A DNA stretch of 64,000 bases, from the NCBI GenBank assembly GCA_020633335.1, contig JACKDU010000001.1, positions 124,001 to 188,000 on the forward strand, read 5' to 3'. This document shows, piece by piece, positions 1 to 10,319 of the stretch (the stretch's first letter is position 1; every line of letters starts with the position of its first letter). Made by a program: the position numbers and the translations under genes. Under the pieces are notes generated by a model that was not told where the DNA came from, did no database searches, and saw nothing but the letters and a program-made list of their open reading frames with translations. The DNA is from Myxococcales bacterium. Lineage in GTDB: Bacteria > Myxococcota_A > Polyangia > Nannocystales > Nannocystaceae.

Positions 1-770
1 TCGGCCGCCTCGAGCGAGCAGTTGGCGGCGCCGTCGGTGACGAGGATCAGATACTTCGGGTGGCCGTCGTCGATCGCCGCGAGGTGGTCGATCGCGGTGA
101 GGACCCCGGCGCGGGTCGGGGTGCCGCCGGCGATCTGGGCGCTGGAGGCGCTCTCCGGCGGCAGGCTGGCGAGGACGGTCGCGCCGTTGCTCGCGCCCAC
201 CGGCACGTCGGGGCTCGCCTCGACCAGGCAGGCGTTCGCGCTGTACTCGGACTTCGCCTTCTTCGAGGGGAAGAGGGTCATGCCGAGGTTCATCGAGTTG
301 TCGAAGTCGGTGGCGACGAACTCGACGACGTTGAAGAGCGAGTACCAGCGGGTGACGTCGGGGGTCTGGGGGTCGGCGTCGCCGTCCCACGAGTTGGCGA
401 CCATCGAGCCCGACTTGTCGAGGACGAGCATCACGTTCGGGGAGATGACGGGGACGTTGACCTGGGCATCGCCGCACTTGAACTGGCAGACGCCGTCCTT
501 GCAGCGCTGGTCCTCGGGACAGTCCGCGTCCTCCTCGCAGATCCCGTCGCCGCCGGTCGACGAGGAGGCGCTCGCGCCCTCGGTGTCGCTGGTCTCATCG
601 CCGCCGCTCGAGGTCGAGTCGGTGGCGCTCGCGGTCGAGGTCGCGGTGATCGTGACCGTCGCGATCCCGGGATCGCTCGGGTCCGTCTTCGGGTCCTCGA
701 CGCAGGCGGAGAGGCCGAGGGCAGCGAGGGTGGTCAGGAGGGTGGACGAAGTGCGGCTCGTGCGATGCAT
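1..770 (-). CDS. VWA-domain lipoprotein (partial, runs off left edge)
   Basis: The reading frame enters from position 770 on the minus strand and is still open at base 1, so the C-terminus is missing (about 256 residues visible). It begins MHRTSRTSSTLLTTLAALGL and continues SACVED, a lipoprotein signal with lipobox L-S-A-C. A Ser/Thr/Asp-rich linker and a short Cys-rich stretch (CEEDADCPEDQRCKDGVC) follow, then a von Willebrand factor A domain with the MIDAS motif in VMLVLDKSGSM. The next gene (1019-2335) is a tandem paralog with nearly the same VWA sequence. VWA domains bind metal and protein ligands; a surface-exposed binding role is inference. Confidence 0.85.
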   Translation of the reverse strand, partial: MHRTSRTSSTLLTTLAALGLSACVEDPKTDPSDPGIATVTITATSTASATDSTSSGGDETSDTEGASASSSTGGDGICEEDADCPEDQRCKDGVCQFKCGDAQVNVPVISPNVMLVLDKSGSMVANSWDGDADPQTPDVTRWYSLFNVVEFVATDFDNSMNLGMTLFPSKKAKSEYSANACLVEASPDVPVGASNGATVLASLPPESASSAQIAGGTPTRAGVLTAIDHLAAIDDGHPKYLILVTDGAANCSLEAA

Positions 771-959
771 GGTCGGGTCTCCGGCGATCTGCGGGCGTGT
801 CTCTCCGCGGAGCGCCAGCTGCCTCTCGGGACATCCCGGGCCGCTGGCTCTCGCTTCACCTCCTCTGACACCGGGCCTCGGGGGCCTTCCGGATCTTTTT
901 CCGCGCGGCGGGGCCTGGGCCCCCCGGCGTCGCTCCGCTCGTCGGCTCCGCGTGCTTCG

Positions 960-993
960 AAAAGGGCGAGGGCCGCCCTCTCGGACGGCCCTC
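960..993 (-). terminator. Intrinsic terminator of the VWA gene at 1019-2335
   Basis: Inverted repeat GAGGGCCG (968-975) and CGGCCCTC (986-993) lies 26 bases beyond the stop codon of the minus-strand VWA gene. On that strand it is followed by CCCTTTTCG, a short T tract. Confidence 0.55.
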
Positions 994-1018
994 GGCCTCG
1001 CCAGCGGCGCTCCTCCGG

Positions 1019-2335
1019 CTAGCCGGAGCTCGGGCACTTGTACTGGGCGTCGAGGTTGCCGCTCCCCTGGAAGTCGGCGCAGGCCTGACCGCAGAGCTGG
1101 ATCTGCATGTAGGTGTCGTCGACGAACTTCCAGCCGTCCTCGCTCGCGCAGTCGGTGACCTGCTTGGCGCCGTAGGGGACGCCGTCGACCGTGACCTCGA
1201 CGAACTTCGGGTACTTGGGCACCGGGTTGAGGTCGATGACGCAGGGGAGCACCTGCTGGGCGATCGCCGTGAGCGCGTCCTGCAGCTCGATCTGGTTCTG
1301 CGAGTTGTAGAACTGCTCGTTCGGGTCGTTCTTCGGCACGCCGCCCGCGACCGCGAGCTCGTTGAGCTTCTGGAAGGTGTTGGTCGAGTCGGGGTTGCCG
1401 TCCTGCTTGGCCTCGGAGGTGACGTCCTGGATGTCGATGCCGACGACGAAGGTCGGGATCCCGTTGGTCGCCGCGTCGGCGACCACCTGGGTGAGCGCGT
1501 CGTCGTAGACCTCGAAGCGCTGGGTCTCGTCGGCGGCCTCGAGCGAGCAGTTGGCGGCGCCGTCGGTCACCAGGATCATGAACTGCGGGAGGCCGTCCAT
1601 GATCCCCGAGAGGTGATCGATCGCGGTGATCATGCCGGCGCGGGCCGGGGTGCCGCCGGCGATCTGGGCGCTGGTGGCGTTCTCCGGCGGCATGCTGGCG
1701 AGGATCGTCGGCCCGTTGGTCGGCGCGGTCGGCACGTCCGGGGTCGCCTCGACCAGGCAGGCGTTGATGTTGTACTCGGACTTCGCCTTCTTCGACGGGT
1801 AGAGGACCATGCCGAGGTTCATCGAGTTGTTGAACTCGGTGGCGATGAACTCGACGACGTTGAAGAGCGAGTACCAGCGGGTGACGTCGGGGGTGTTGGG
1901 GTCGGCGTCGCCGTCCCACTGGTTGGCGACCATCGAGCCCGACTTGTCGAGGACGAGCATGACGTTCGGGGTGGTGATCGGGATCTCGATCACGGCCTCG
2001 CCGCAGTCCGAGGGGTCGAAGGTGCACTCGCCGACGTTGCAGGGGACGGCGCCGATCATCCCGTCGATGCAGCACTTGAGGTCGCCCTCGCACTCGCTGT
2101 CGCCGGTGCACACCGGGCCGCCGGTGCCGGTCGCGGTGTCGGTCTCGTTGCCGGAGCCGTTGGACGTCGACGAGTCGGTGCCCGAGGACGAGGTGGTGGT
2201 CGTCGGCATCGTCGGGTTGGTGGTGATCGTGATCGACGACGCGTCGCTGCTCGACGAGTCGGTCTCCTCCGAACCACCCGAACACCCGGCGAGGGTCAGA
2301 ACGGAGGCACAAAAAATCGAAATAGGACGCTTCAT
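1019..2335 (-). CDS. VWA-domain lipoprotein
   Basis: 438 residues. The N-terminus MKRPISIFCASVLTLAGC is a lipoprotein signal (Cys18). A Ser/Thr/Asn-rich linker (about 20-72) and a Cys-rich segment (about 76-111) precede a VWA domain starting near residue 123 with an intact MIDAS motif (Asp130, Ser132, Ser134 of DKSGS) and a later LVTDGAAN strand. The C-terminal ~80 residues carry paired cysteines and look like a separate extracellular module. An AAGGA ribosome site lies about nine bases before the ATG. It is a tandem paralog of the truncated gene at 1-770. Exact function is not recognised; a surface-anchored binding protein is inference. Confidence 0.9.
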   Translation of the reverse strand: MKRPISIFCASVLTLAGCSGGSEETDSSSSDASSITITTNPTMPTTTTSSSGTDSSTSNGSGNETDTATGTGGPVCTGDSECEGDLKCCIDGMIGAVPCNVGECTFDPSDCGEAVIEIPITTPNVMLVLDKSGSMVANQWDGDADPNTPDVTRWYSLFNVVEFIATEFNNSMNLGMVLYPSKKAKSEYNINACLVEATPDVPTAPTNGPTILASMPPENATSAQIAGGTPARAGMITAIDHLSGIMDGLPQFMILVTDGAANCSLEAADETQRFEVYDDALTQVVADAATNGIPTFVVGIDIQDVTSEAKQDGNPDSTNTFQKLNELAVAGGVPKNDPNEQFYNSQNQIELQDALTAIAQQVLPCVIDLNPVPKYPKFVEVTVDGVPYGAKQVTDCASEDGWKFVDDTYMQIQLCGQACADFQGSGNLDAQYKCPSSG

Positions 2336-2429
2336 TAGGTCAATCCTTCGGACTTGTTGGGGTGAAGTCGGGCTCTGATCTCACGTCGATCGTCGCGGCC
2401 ACCGGCCAGGGACCGACACAGGCGCACAC

Positions 2430-2459
2430 AAGCTAGCAAGATCGCCGAGAACAAAACAA
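2430..2459 (-). promoter_or_regulatory. Possible sigma70-like promoter for the VWA gene
   Basis: On the minus strand TTGTTT (2454-2459) and TAGCTT (2430-2435) are separated by 18 bases, about 95 bases before the VWA start codon. The match to consensus is partial and there is no other support. Confidence 0.25.
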
Positions 2460-2702
2460 GGCGATCATGGCCTCGCGCGATGCGCGGGTTGATGGCGTCG
2501 GCGAATCGCGACATGACGTCGACCTGTGACACCGGGATTCGGGACTCTTCCGGAGGAAAATTCGAGCCGCGTCCGGGGGCGCGCGCGCTGTCTGCATCTG
2601 CGACCCGCCGGCGGGTCGTCAGCGCCGCTCGAGGACGGCGTGCGGGGCCGCTGCGCGCGATCTCGATGACGACGCGAGGTCGCAGCGGACGGCCACCGCG
2701 AG

Positions 2703-2770
2703 CGCGGCCAAATTCGCGGCCAAATTCGCGGCCAAATTCGCGGCCAGACTCGCGGCCAAACTCGCGGCCT
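2703..2770. repeat. 12-bp tandem repeat (unit CGCGGCCAAATT, about 5.5 copies)
   Basis: Three identical units at 2703-2738 are followed by diverged units (CGCGGCCAGACT, CGCGGCCAAACT, then CGCGGCCT). The array ends about 12 bases beyond the stop codon of the minus-strand gene at 2782. The AAATT core stands out in GC-rich DNA. Confidence 0.9.
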
Positions 2771-2781
2771 CAGATTCGCCC

Positions 2782-3240
2782 CTAGAAGCGGATCGAGAGG
2801 CTGAGGCCGCCGCCGCTGGGGCGGAGCAGGGGCGCGAGCGTGACCCCGTTGCGGATCTTCCACGTCCGGTGGCGCGAGCGCTGGACCAGACCGATGCCGA
2901 GGAAGGCGGCGCCGGTCACCGCCATCAACCCGCCGTAGCCGATCCCGACCCAGCCATAGGTGCGGAGGCTCTGGCAGCTCCGGTCGCTGATGCCTGTGCC
3001 GTAGCGCTCTTGACAGGTCCCGGGGGCGGCGGTGACGAGGATCGCCACGGCCGCGCCGGCCCGCAGGAGCCCGAGGGGGAAGAGGATCGAGCCGACCAGG
3101 GTGTTGGTCTCGCCGTCGTTCGGCTCGCGCTCGCGGACCTCGCCGAGCTCGTAGTAGCCGCCCGGGGGGATCTCCTCCGGGGACGCGGACTTCCCCGGCG
3201 GGCTCGCGAGCGCGAGCGCGAGCGCGACGCGCCCGATCAT
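2782..3240 (-). CDS. Small membrane protein, unknown function
   Basis: 152 residues beginning MIGRVALALALASPP. Two hydrophobic segments (about 48-72 and 100-122) flank a loop with two cysteines (CQERYGTGISDRSC). It ends in a strand-like tail LSLSIRF. The architecture resembles the C-terminal half of the TPR membrane protein at 53717-54556, which also starts MIGRV and ends in a similar aromatic tail (TARF), so it may be a TPR-less relative. Its ATG overlaps the stop of the upstream thioredoxin/TPR gene as ATGA (3237-3240), indicating translational coupling. No named family recognised. Confidence 0.7.
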   Translation of the reverse strand: MIGRVALALALASPPGKSASPEEIPPGGYYELGEVREREPNDGETNTLVGSILFPLGLLRAGAAVAILVTAAPGTCQERYGTGISDRSCQSLRTYGWVGIGYGGLMAVTGAAFLGIGLVQRSRHRTWKIRNGVTLAPLLRPSGGGLSLSIRF

Positions 3241-4448
3241 CCCAGGTCCCCCGCGGCGGCGCCCAGGCCCTCGAAGCGGCGGACCTGGCGGCGGTAGAAG
3301 GCGGTCTTCGGCTCGATCGCCGCGGCCCGGCGGACGCTCTCGAGCGCCTTGGTGTCGTCGCCGACGAGGTGGGCGAGCTCGGCCCGGAGGTAGTGGAGCT
3401 CGGCGTCCTCGGGGGCGGCGGCGAGGCCGGCCTCGACCGCCCGGAGGCCGTCCGCCGGGCGGCAGCGCTCGCGGAAGGAGAACCAGCCGTAGCTGGCCTT
3501 GAGGGCTACATCCCCCGGCGCGGCCGCGATCATCGCCTCGAGGCTGGCGATCGCCTCGTCGTCGCGGCCGAGGCGGTGGAGCTCGCGGCCGATCGCCCGG
3601 TGCGCTCGGATCGCCTCGCGGCTCCCGGGGAAGCGGGCCTGGAGCTCGCGGTAGCGCGCGATCGCGGCCTCCGGGTCGCCGTCCTGCTTGGCCGCGAAGA
3701 AGGCGGCTTGATCGTAGAGGACCTTGGCCGCGAGGCCGCGGGCGTTGTCCGGGTCGCCGCTGAGGACGGCCGCATAGGCGGCCGCCGCCTCGGCTCGCTT
3801 GGCCGCGAGCGCGTAGGCGAGGCCGAGTCGGTAGCGCGCCTCGAGGTCGTCGGGGGCCGCGGCCGCGGCCGCGGCGAGGGCGGCCAGGGGATCGCCGCCG
3901 GCCTCGATCTCCGCCAGCGCCGTCAGGAGCTCGGCCGCGTCGGCGACCTCGACCACCCGCCCGCGCTCGACCCCGCTGGGATCGAGGACCAGGAGGGTGG
4001 GGTAGGCCTGGACCTTGTAGCGGGCGACGAGGTCGGGCCCCTCGTCCTTCTCGGCGTCGATCTTGAGGGCGACGTAGCGGGCGGCGACGTGCTCACCGAC
4101 CTCGGGGCGGGTGAAGATCGCCTCGTCGAGCTCGTGGCAGGAGTGGCACCAGTAGGCGCCGACGTCGACGAGGACCAGCTTGCTCTCCGCCAGCGCCCGC
4201 GCGAGGGCGCCCTCGAGCGCGCCCTCGAAGAGCGGGAAGGCGAGGACGACGTCGCCGTCGTCGCGGACCCCGGGGGCGGCGGGCGACGGGGCGCGCGTGG
4301 CCGCGGCCGCGGCGGTCCTGGTCTCGGTCTCTTGGATCATGTCCTTTGGGTCAGCCTTCTCGGGCGCCGGCGGAGCGCAGCCGAAGCCCGCGCTCAGGGG
4401 GGCGACGGCGAGGGCCGAGCCGAGGAGGAGGCGGGCGGGCGAGCGCAC
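3237..4448 (-). CDS. Thioredoxin-like/TPR secreted protein
   Basis: 403 residues from a GTG start at 4448. I prefer this start because it opens directly into a hydrophobic export segment (LLLGSALAVAPLSAGFGC); an upstream ATG at 4553 would add a charged, non-signal leader. A thioredoxin-like domain (about 70-190) carries the redox motif WCHSC (Cys101, Cys104), as in thiol:disulfide interchange proteins. The C-terminal half is Ala-rich TPR helices. A cell-envelope disulfide reductase or thiol-exchange role on a TPR scaffold is inferred. The lipobox is not canonical, so lipidation is uncertain. It is divergent from clpB and coupled by ATGA to the downstream membrane-protein gene. Confidence 0.8.
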   Translation of the reverse strand: MRSPARLLLGSALAVAPLSAGFGCAPPAPEKADPKDMIQETETRTAAAAATRAPSPAAPGVRDDGDVVLAFPLFEGALEGALARALAESKLVLVDVGAYWCHSCHELDEAIFTRPEVGEHVAARYVALKIDAEKDEGPDLVARYKVQAYPTLLVLDPSGVERGRVVEVADAAELLTALAEIEAGGDPLAALAAAAAAAPDDLEARYRLGLAYALAAKRAEAAAAYAAVLSGDPDNARGLAAKVLYDQAAFFAAKQDGDPEAAIARYRELQARFPGSREAIRAHRAIGRELHRLGRDDEAIASLEAMIAAAPGDVALKASYGWFSFRERCRPADGLRAVEAGLAAAPEDAELHYLRAELAHLVGDDTKALESVRRAAAIEPKTAFYRRQVRRFEGLGAAAGDLG

Positions 4449-4639
4449 GGCCGGAGGGTCCCCCGGATGGCCGGGCGGCGCAAGCTCGCGGCGCCCCTGG
4501 CCCGCCTGCGGGCCGCCCTCCGCCGCGATCGGACGTCGGCGCGTCTGTCGCAAGGGTTGCGTGTCCGCCCCCTTGCGGACGCGGCGATGATGAACACCCT
4601 AGCAGCGCCCCGACGCCCCCGGGGCATCAGGAAGTCCTC

Positions 4640-7255
<2,616 letters not shown>

Positions 7256-7277
7256 CGCTCCGCGGCGGCGGCCGACG

Positions 7278-7322
7278 GCGAGGGCCCGAACCTCCTCGGG
7301 AGGGCGGGTCCTCGCGCCTTTT
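7278..7322 (+). terminator. Intrinsic terminator of clpB
   Basis: Arms GCGAGGGCCCG (7278-7288) and CGGGTCCTCGC (7305-7315) pair at 10 of 11 positions. GCC and TTTT (7319-7322) follow. It lies 22 bases beyond the clpB stop. Confidence 0.7.
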
Positions 7323-7451
7323 CGAGGTGCGAGATCGCGCTTTGGGCGCCGGCGGCGCATCGCGGGTGAAGAGGTCCGCGGACGGCCCCGGGCGCGCGGC
7401 GCCGAGATCGCCTTCGCGCGACGCCGCGCGCTCGGGGTAGTCTGGCGGCGG

Positions 7452-8519
7452 ATGGACGAGGCCGCGCGCATCGGCGACGACGCCCCCCGGGCGGGCCTCC
7501 TCGGCCTCGCCGCCGGCTCGCCGGCGCGCCGCGGCCTCCTCTGGTCGCTCTCGCTGATCTCCGGCGCCCTCCTCCTCGCGCTTGCCTCCCGTCGCCTCGA
7601 GCTCCTGCCGGCGTCGATCGAGATCGTCCGCGGCGATCTCCTCGCCTGGGCGATCGCCCTCCACCTCCCCTACGCGGCGGTCCGCGCCCTCCGGCTCCGC
7701 TACGCCCTCGACCCGCTGGTCGCGGCCGCGAGCCGCGGTCGCCTGCGCCGCCTCTCGCCGGCGATCCTCCACGGCAGCGGGCTCCTCTCCTTCGCCGTGA
7801 TCATGCTCCTGCCGCTCCGCCTCGGTGAGCTCTCGCGGCCACTCCTCCTCCAGCAGGCGAGGATCCCGGGGGTCGGCCTCGCCGAGGCGATCTCCGCGGT
7901 GGCGACCGAGCGGGTGGTCGACGGGCTCCTCGTCGTCGGCCTCCTCTTTGGGGGGCTCGCGCTCACGACCCCGTCCGCCGGCGCCGCGGCGATCGCCGAG
8001 GTCCAGGGCTTCGGCTTGGTGATGGCGGCCGTCTTCGTCTGCGCGCTCGTCGCCCTGATCGGGGTCGCGGCGGCCCCCGAGGCCGCGATCCGCCGCCTCC
8101 GCCTCGAGCGCCGCGGGGCCCTCGGCGGGCGGGCGGCCCGGGTCCTCCGTCACCTCGCGGCCGCGATCCGCCCGCTCGGGCGGCCCGCGCAGGGGATCCC
8201 CTTCATCGCCTGGTCGCTGGTCTACTGGGCGCTGACGGTGCTCCAGCTCTGGCTGGTGCTGCGGGCCGTGGGCCTCGAGCTCGACCCCGCGGCGGCGGCG
8301 GCGATCGTCGCAGCGATCGGCCTCAGCATCCAGCTCCCCGGGGGTCCCGCGCAGGCTGGCTCCTTTCAGGTCGGCGCCCTCGCGGGCCTCGGCCTCTTCG
8401 TCGCGCCAGCGGCGATCCAGGGCCCGGGGTCGAGCTTCAGCGCCCTGATGTACCTGATCTCCTTCGGCGGCACCCTCCTCCTCGCGCTCCCGGGCGCCTG
8501 GCTCCTCCGTCGGCGCTGA
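7452..8519 (+). CDS. Flippase-like/lysylphosphatidylglycerol synthase TM-domain protein
   Basis: 355 residues, almost entirely hydrophobic, with roughly seven or eight membrane segments. The signature LPLRLGELSRPLLLQQ, followed by an ERVVDGLLVVGLLF helix, matches the LPG_synthase_TM (UPF0104) family. Members include the membrane half of MprF and proteins proposed to flip lipid-linked substrates. There is no soluble aminoacyl-transferase domain, so a flippase or lipid-translocation role is more likely than lysyl transfer; the substrate is unknown. It stands alone between the clpB terminator and a divergent-function lipoprotein gene. Confidence 0.8.
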   Translation: MDEAARIGDDAPRAGLLGLAAGSPARRGLLWSLSLISGALLLALASRRLELLPASIEIVRGDLLAWAIALHLPYAAVRALRLRYALDPLVAAASRGRLRRLSPAILHGSGLLSFAVIMLLPLRLGELSRPLLLQQARIPGVGLAEAISAVATERVVDGLLVVGLLFGGLALTTPSAGAAAIAEVQGFGLVMAAVFVCALVALIGVAAAPEAAIRRLRLERRGALGGRAARVLRHLAAAIRPLGRPAQGIPFIAWSLVYWALTVLQLWLVLRAVGLELDPAAAAAIVAAIGLSIQLPGGPAQAGSFQVGALAGLGLFVAPAAIQGPGSSFSALMYLISFGGTLLLALPGAWLLRRR

Positions 8520-8694
8520 GATCGGCCCCGCCGGCCGCAGATCGGCGGAGATCGGTCGAAGGCGCCGCCTCTTGGGCGTCTTCGGCGGCATCGCGGCGAT
8601 CGCCGGAGCTGCCCCGGCGCCATTGATGGGCCCGGTGCGTGCGGGTATGCTCCCCCGCACGCCGCCGGCCGCCCGGCGGCCCTCAGGAGAAGAG

Positions 8695-10188
8695 ATGAAG
8701 CGCAGCCTCCGTGCACTGACCCTCGCCAGCCTCGTCCTCGCCCTCGCCGCTTGCGGCGACAAGGGCGGCGGAACTCAGAACCCGGGTGGCGGCGGGGGAG
8801 ACGGGTCGATCGGCGCCGAGCAGGACGCCAAGATCAAGGCGGCCAAGGACAAGGCCAAGACCGAGACCCTGATCGACCTCGCCAACGCCGATCTCAAGCG
8901 CGGCCGCTACGTCTCGGCCCGTAACAAGGCGAACGACGCGCTCGCGGTCGACTCGAACAACGCCGACGCCTACGCGGTCCTCGGGGCCGCGCACTGGCGC
9001 GCCGGCGACTACGAGGCGTCGACCAAGGCCTTCAAGGAGGCGATCGACCTCGACAAGGGCAACTTCGGCGCGCTCCTCGGCCTCGCCCGCAACTACCAGG
9101 CGGCCGGCAACCACCGCGAGGCGCTCGAGCTCGCCGATCAGGCCGCCAGCGGCGACGCCAAGCAGATCGATCCGATGCTCATCAAGCTCTGGAGCCTCTA
9201 CGCGCTCTGTGACGCTGACACCGCGGTCAAGGTGATGGACGATCTCTTCCAGTACCTCGGCGACAGCCCGCTCCTGCCGATCGTCCAGGCCCAGGCGGCG
9301 TTCATGCGGCCGCTCGAGGGCAAGAAGGACCTGATCAAGGTCGAGGGCGAGAAGGGCACCTCGAGCGCCGGCCTCGACCTCGCCGGCGGCTTCAAGTACG
9401 CCGGCGCCGAGATCGGCGGCGACTACCAGCCGGTGATCTTCTTCGAGCTCCGCGAGGAGGCCCGGATCGACAAGGGGCTCTCGAAGAAGCTCGGCCTCAA
9501 GTCGCTCGGCAAGGTCAAGCCGCTCGGCGGCACCGAGGAGGTCGACCTCGTCATCGTCCCCGAGGTCAAGCTCGGCAACCTCAAGATCAAGAACGTCCCG
9601 GCGCTGGTCGAGGACCTCTCGGGCTACGCGCTGAGCGGCGACGTCCCGGGGATGCTCCTCGGCCGCCAGGTCTTCAGCCGCCTGGGCTCGGTGACCTTCG
9701 ACTTCCCGACCTCGTCGCTCGAGGTGACCGCGGCCGCCCCGACGGCGGCGCCGGCCGGGATGGCGGAGGCCCAGCTCCTCCTCCTCGACATGCACATCCT
9801 CCTGGTCCCGGTGACCAAGGTCGTGCTCAACGCCTCCGACTTCGCCTCCTTCCACTGGCTCGGCGGCCGCTACAAGGCCGGCATGGCGGTGACCAAGCGG
9901 ACCTACCTCAAGAGCGGCAAGCGGCCGAGCGAGCTCGACGAGCTCGACGACCCCGATCAGGGGCTCAAGATGGTCTTCTTCGACAGCGTCGACGTCGGCG
10001 GCAACGTCACCCAGGGGGTCGGCGGGCTCGTCCTCGCCGCCAACCCGCCGGATCCCGACCTCGCCCAGATCATCGACGGCACCGGCTTTGAGATCGGCGG
10101 CTACGTCAACCTCGCCCTGATGAAGGAGTGGAAGATGACCTGGGTGCCGTCGGCCGGGAAGCTCTACCTGAGCAGCCGCAAGCCCTGA
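8695..10188 (+). CDS. TPR lipoprotein with degenerate retropepsin-like domain
   Basis: 497 residues. The ATG at 8695 follows AGGAGAAGAG and gives a clean lipoprotein signal MKRSLRALTLASLVLALAAC (Cys20); the longer open frame upstream lacks one. After a Gly-rich linker there are TPR units (about 55-210). A second domain follows (about 220-345) whose layout matches bacterial retropepsin-like aspartyl proteases: strand plus helix, a VDLVIVPEVKLGNLKI strand pair, then PGMLLGRQVFSRLGSVTFDF. The catalytic D-[ST]-G is absent: the equivalent position reads FFELREEARIDKG. It is therefore probably a non-catalytic, binding version. The C-terminal ~150 residues have no recognised family. Confidence 0.75.
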   Translation: MKRSLRALTLASLVLALAACGDKGGGTQNPGGGGGDGSIGAEQDAKIKAAKDKAKTETLIDLANADLKRGRYVSARNKANDALAVDSNNADAYAVLGAAHWRAGDYEASTKAFKEAIDLDKGNFGALLGLARNYQAAGNHREALELADQAASGDAKQIDPMLIKLWSLYALCDADTAVKVMDDLFQYLGDSPLLPIVQAQAAFMRPLEGKKDLIKVEGEKGTSSAGLDLAGGFKYAGAEIGGDYQPVIFFELREEARIDKGLSKKLGLKSLGKVKPLGGTEEVDLVIVPEVKLGNLKIKNVPALVEDLSGYALSGDVPGMLLGRQVFSRLGSVTFDFPTSSLEVTAAAPTAAPAGMAEAQLLLLDMHILLVPVTKVVLNASDFASFHWLGGRYKAGMAVTKRTYLKSGKRPSELDELDDPDQGLKMVFFDSVDVGGNVTQGVGGLVLAANPPDPDLAQIIDGTGFEIGGYVNLALMKEWKMTWVPSAGKLYLSSRKP

Positions 10189-10266
10189 GCACGGAGTCCA
10201 GCGCGTCCGCGCGGACCTGAGCGAGCGCCTCGCGGGAGCGATCCCCGGGGCGCTCGTCGCGAGCGC

Positions 10267-10315
10267 GCGGGCCCCCGGCGAACATGCCTCAAGGAGCATG
10301 TCTCCGAGGGCCCGC
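10267..10315. terminator. Bidirectional terminator between convergent genes
   Basis: Long imperfect inverted repeat: GCGGGCCCCCGGCGAACATG (10267-10286, pairing onward to C10287) against GCATGTCTCCGAGGGCCCGC (10296-10315), loop CTCAAGGA. It sits between the stop of the TPR lipoprotein (10188) and the stop of the RtcB gene (10320). Confidence 0.7.
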
Positions 10316-10319
10316 GGCC

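Larger units (their letters stand above)
2336..2781. other. 446-base intergenic region
   Basis: This lies between the start of the VWA gene and the 3' end of the small membrane-protein gene. It holds the possible promoter at 2430-2459 and the 12-base tandem repeat at 2703-2770. I see no convincing coding frame: the open frames here are Arg-rich and lack a family signature. Confidence 0.6.
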
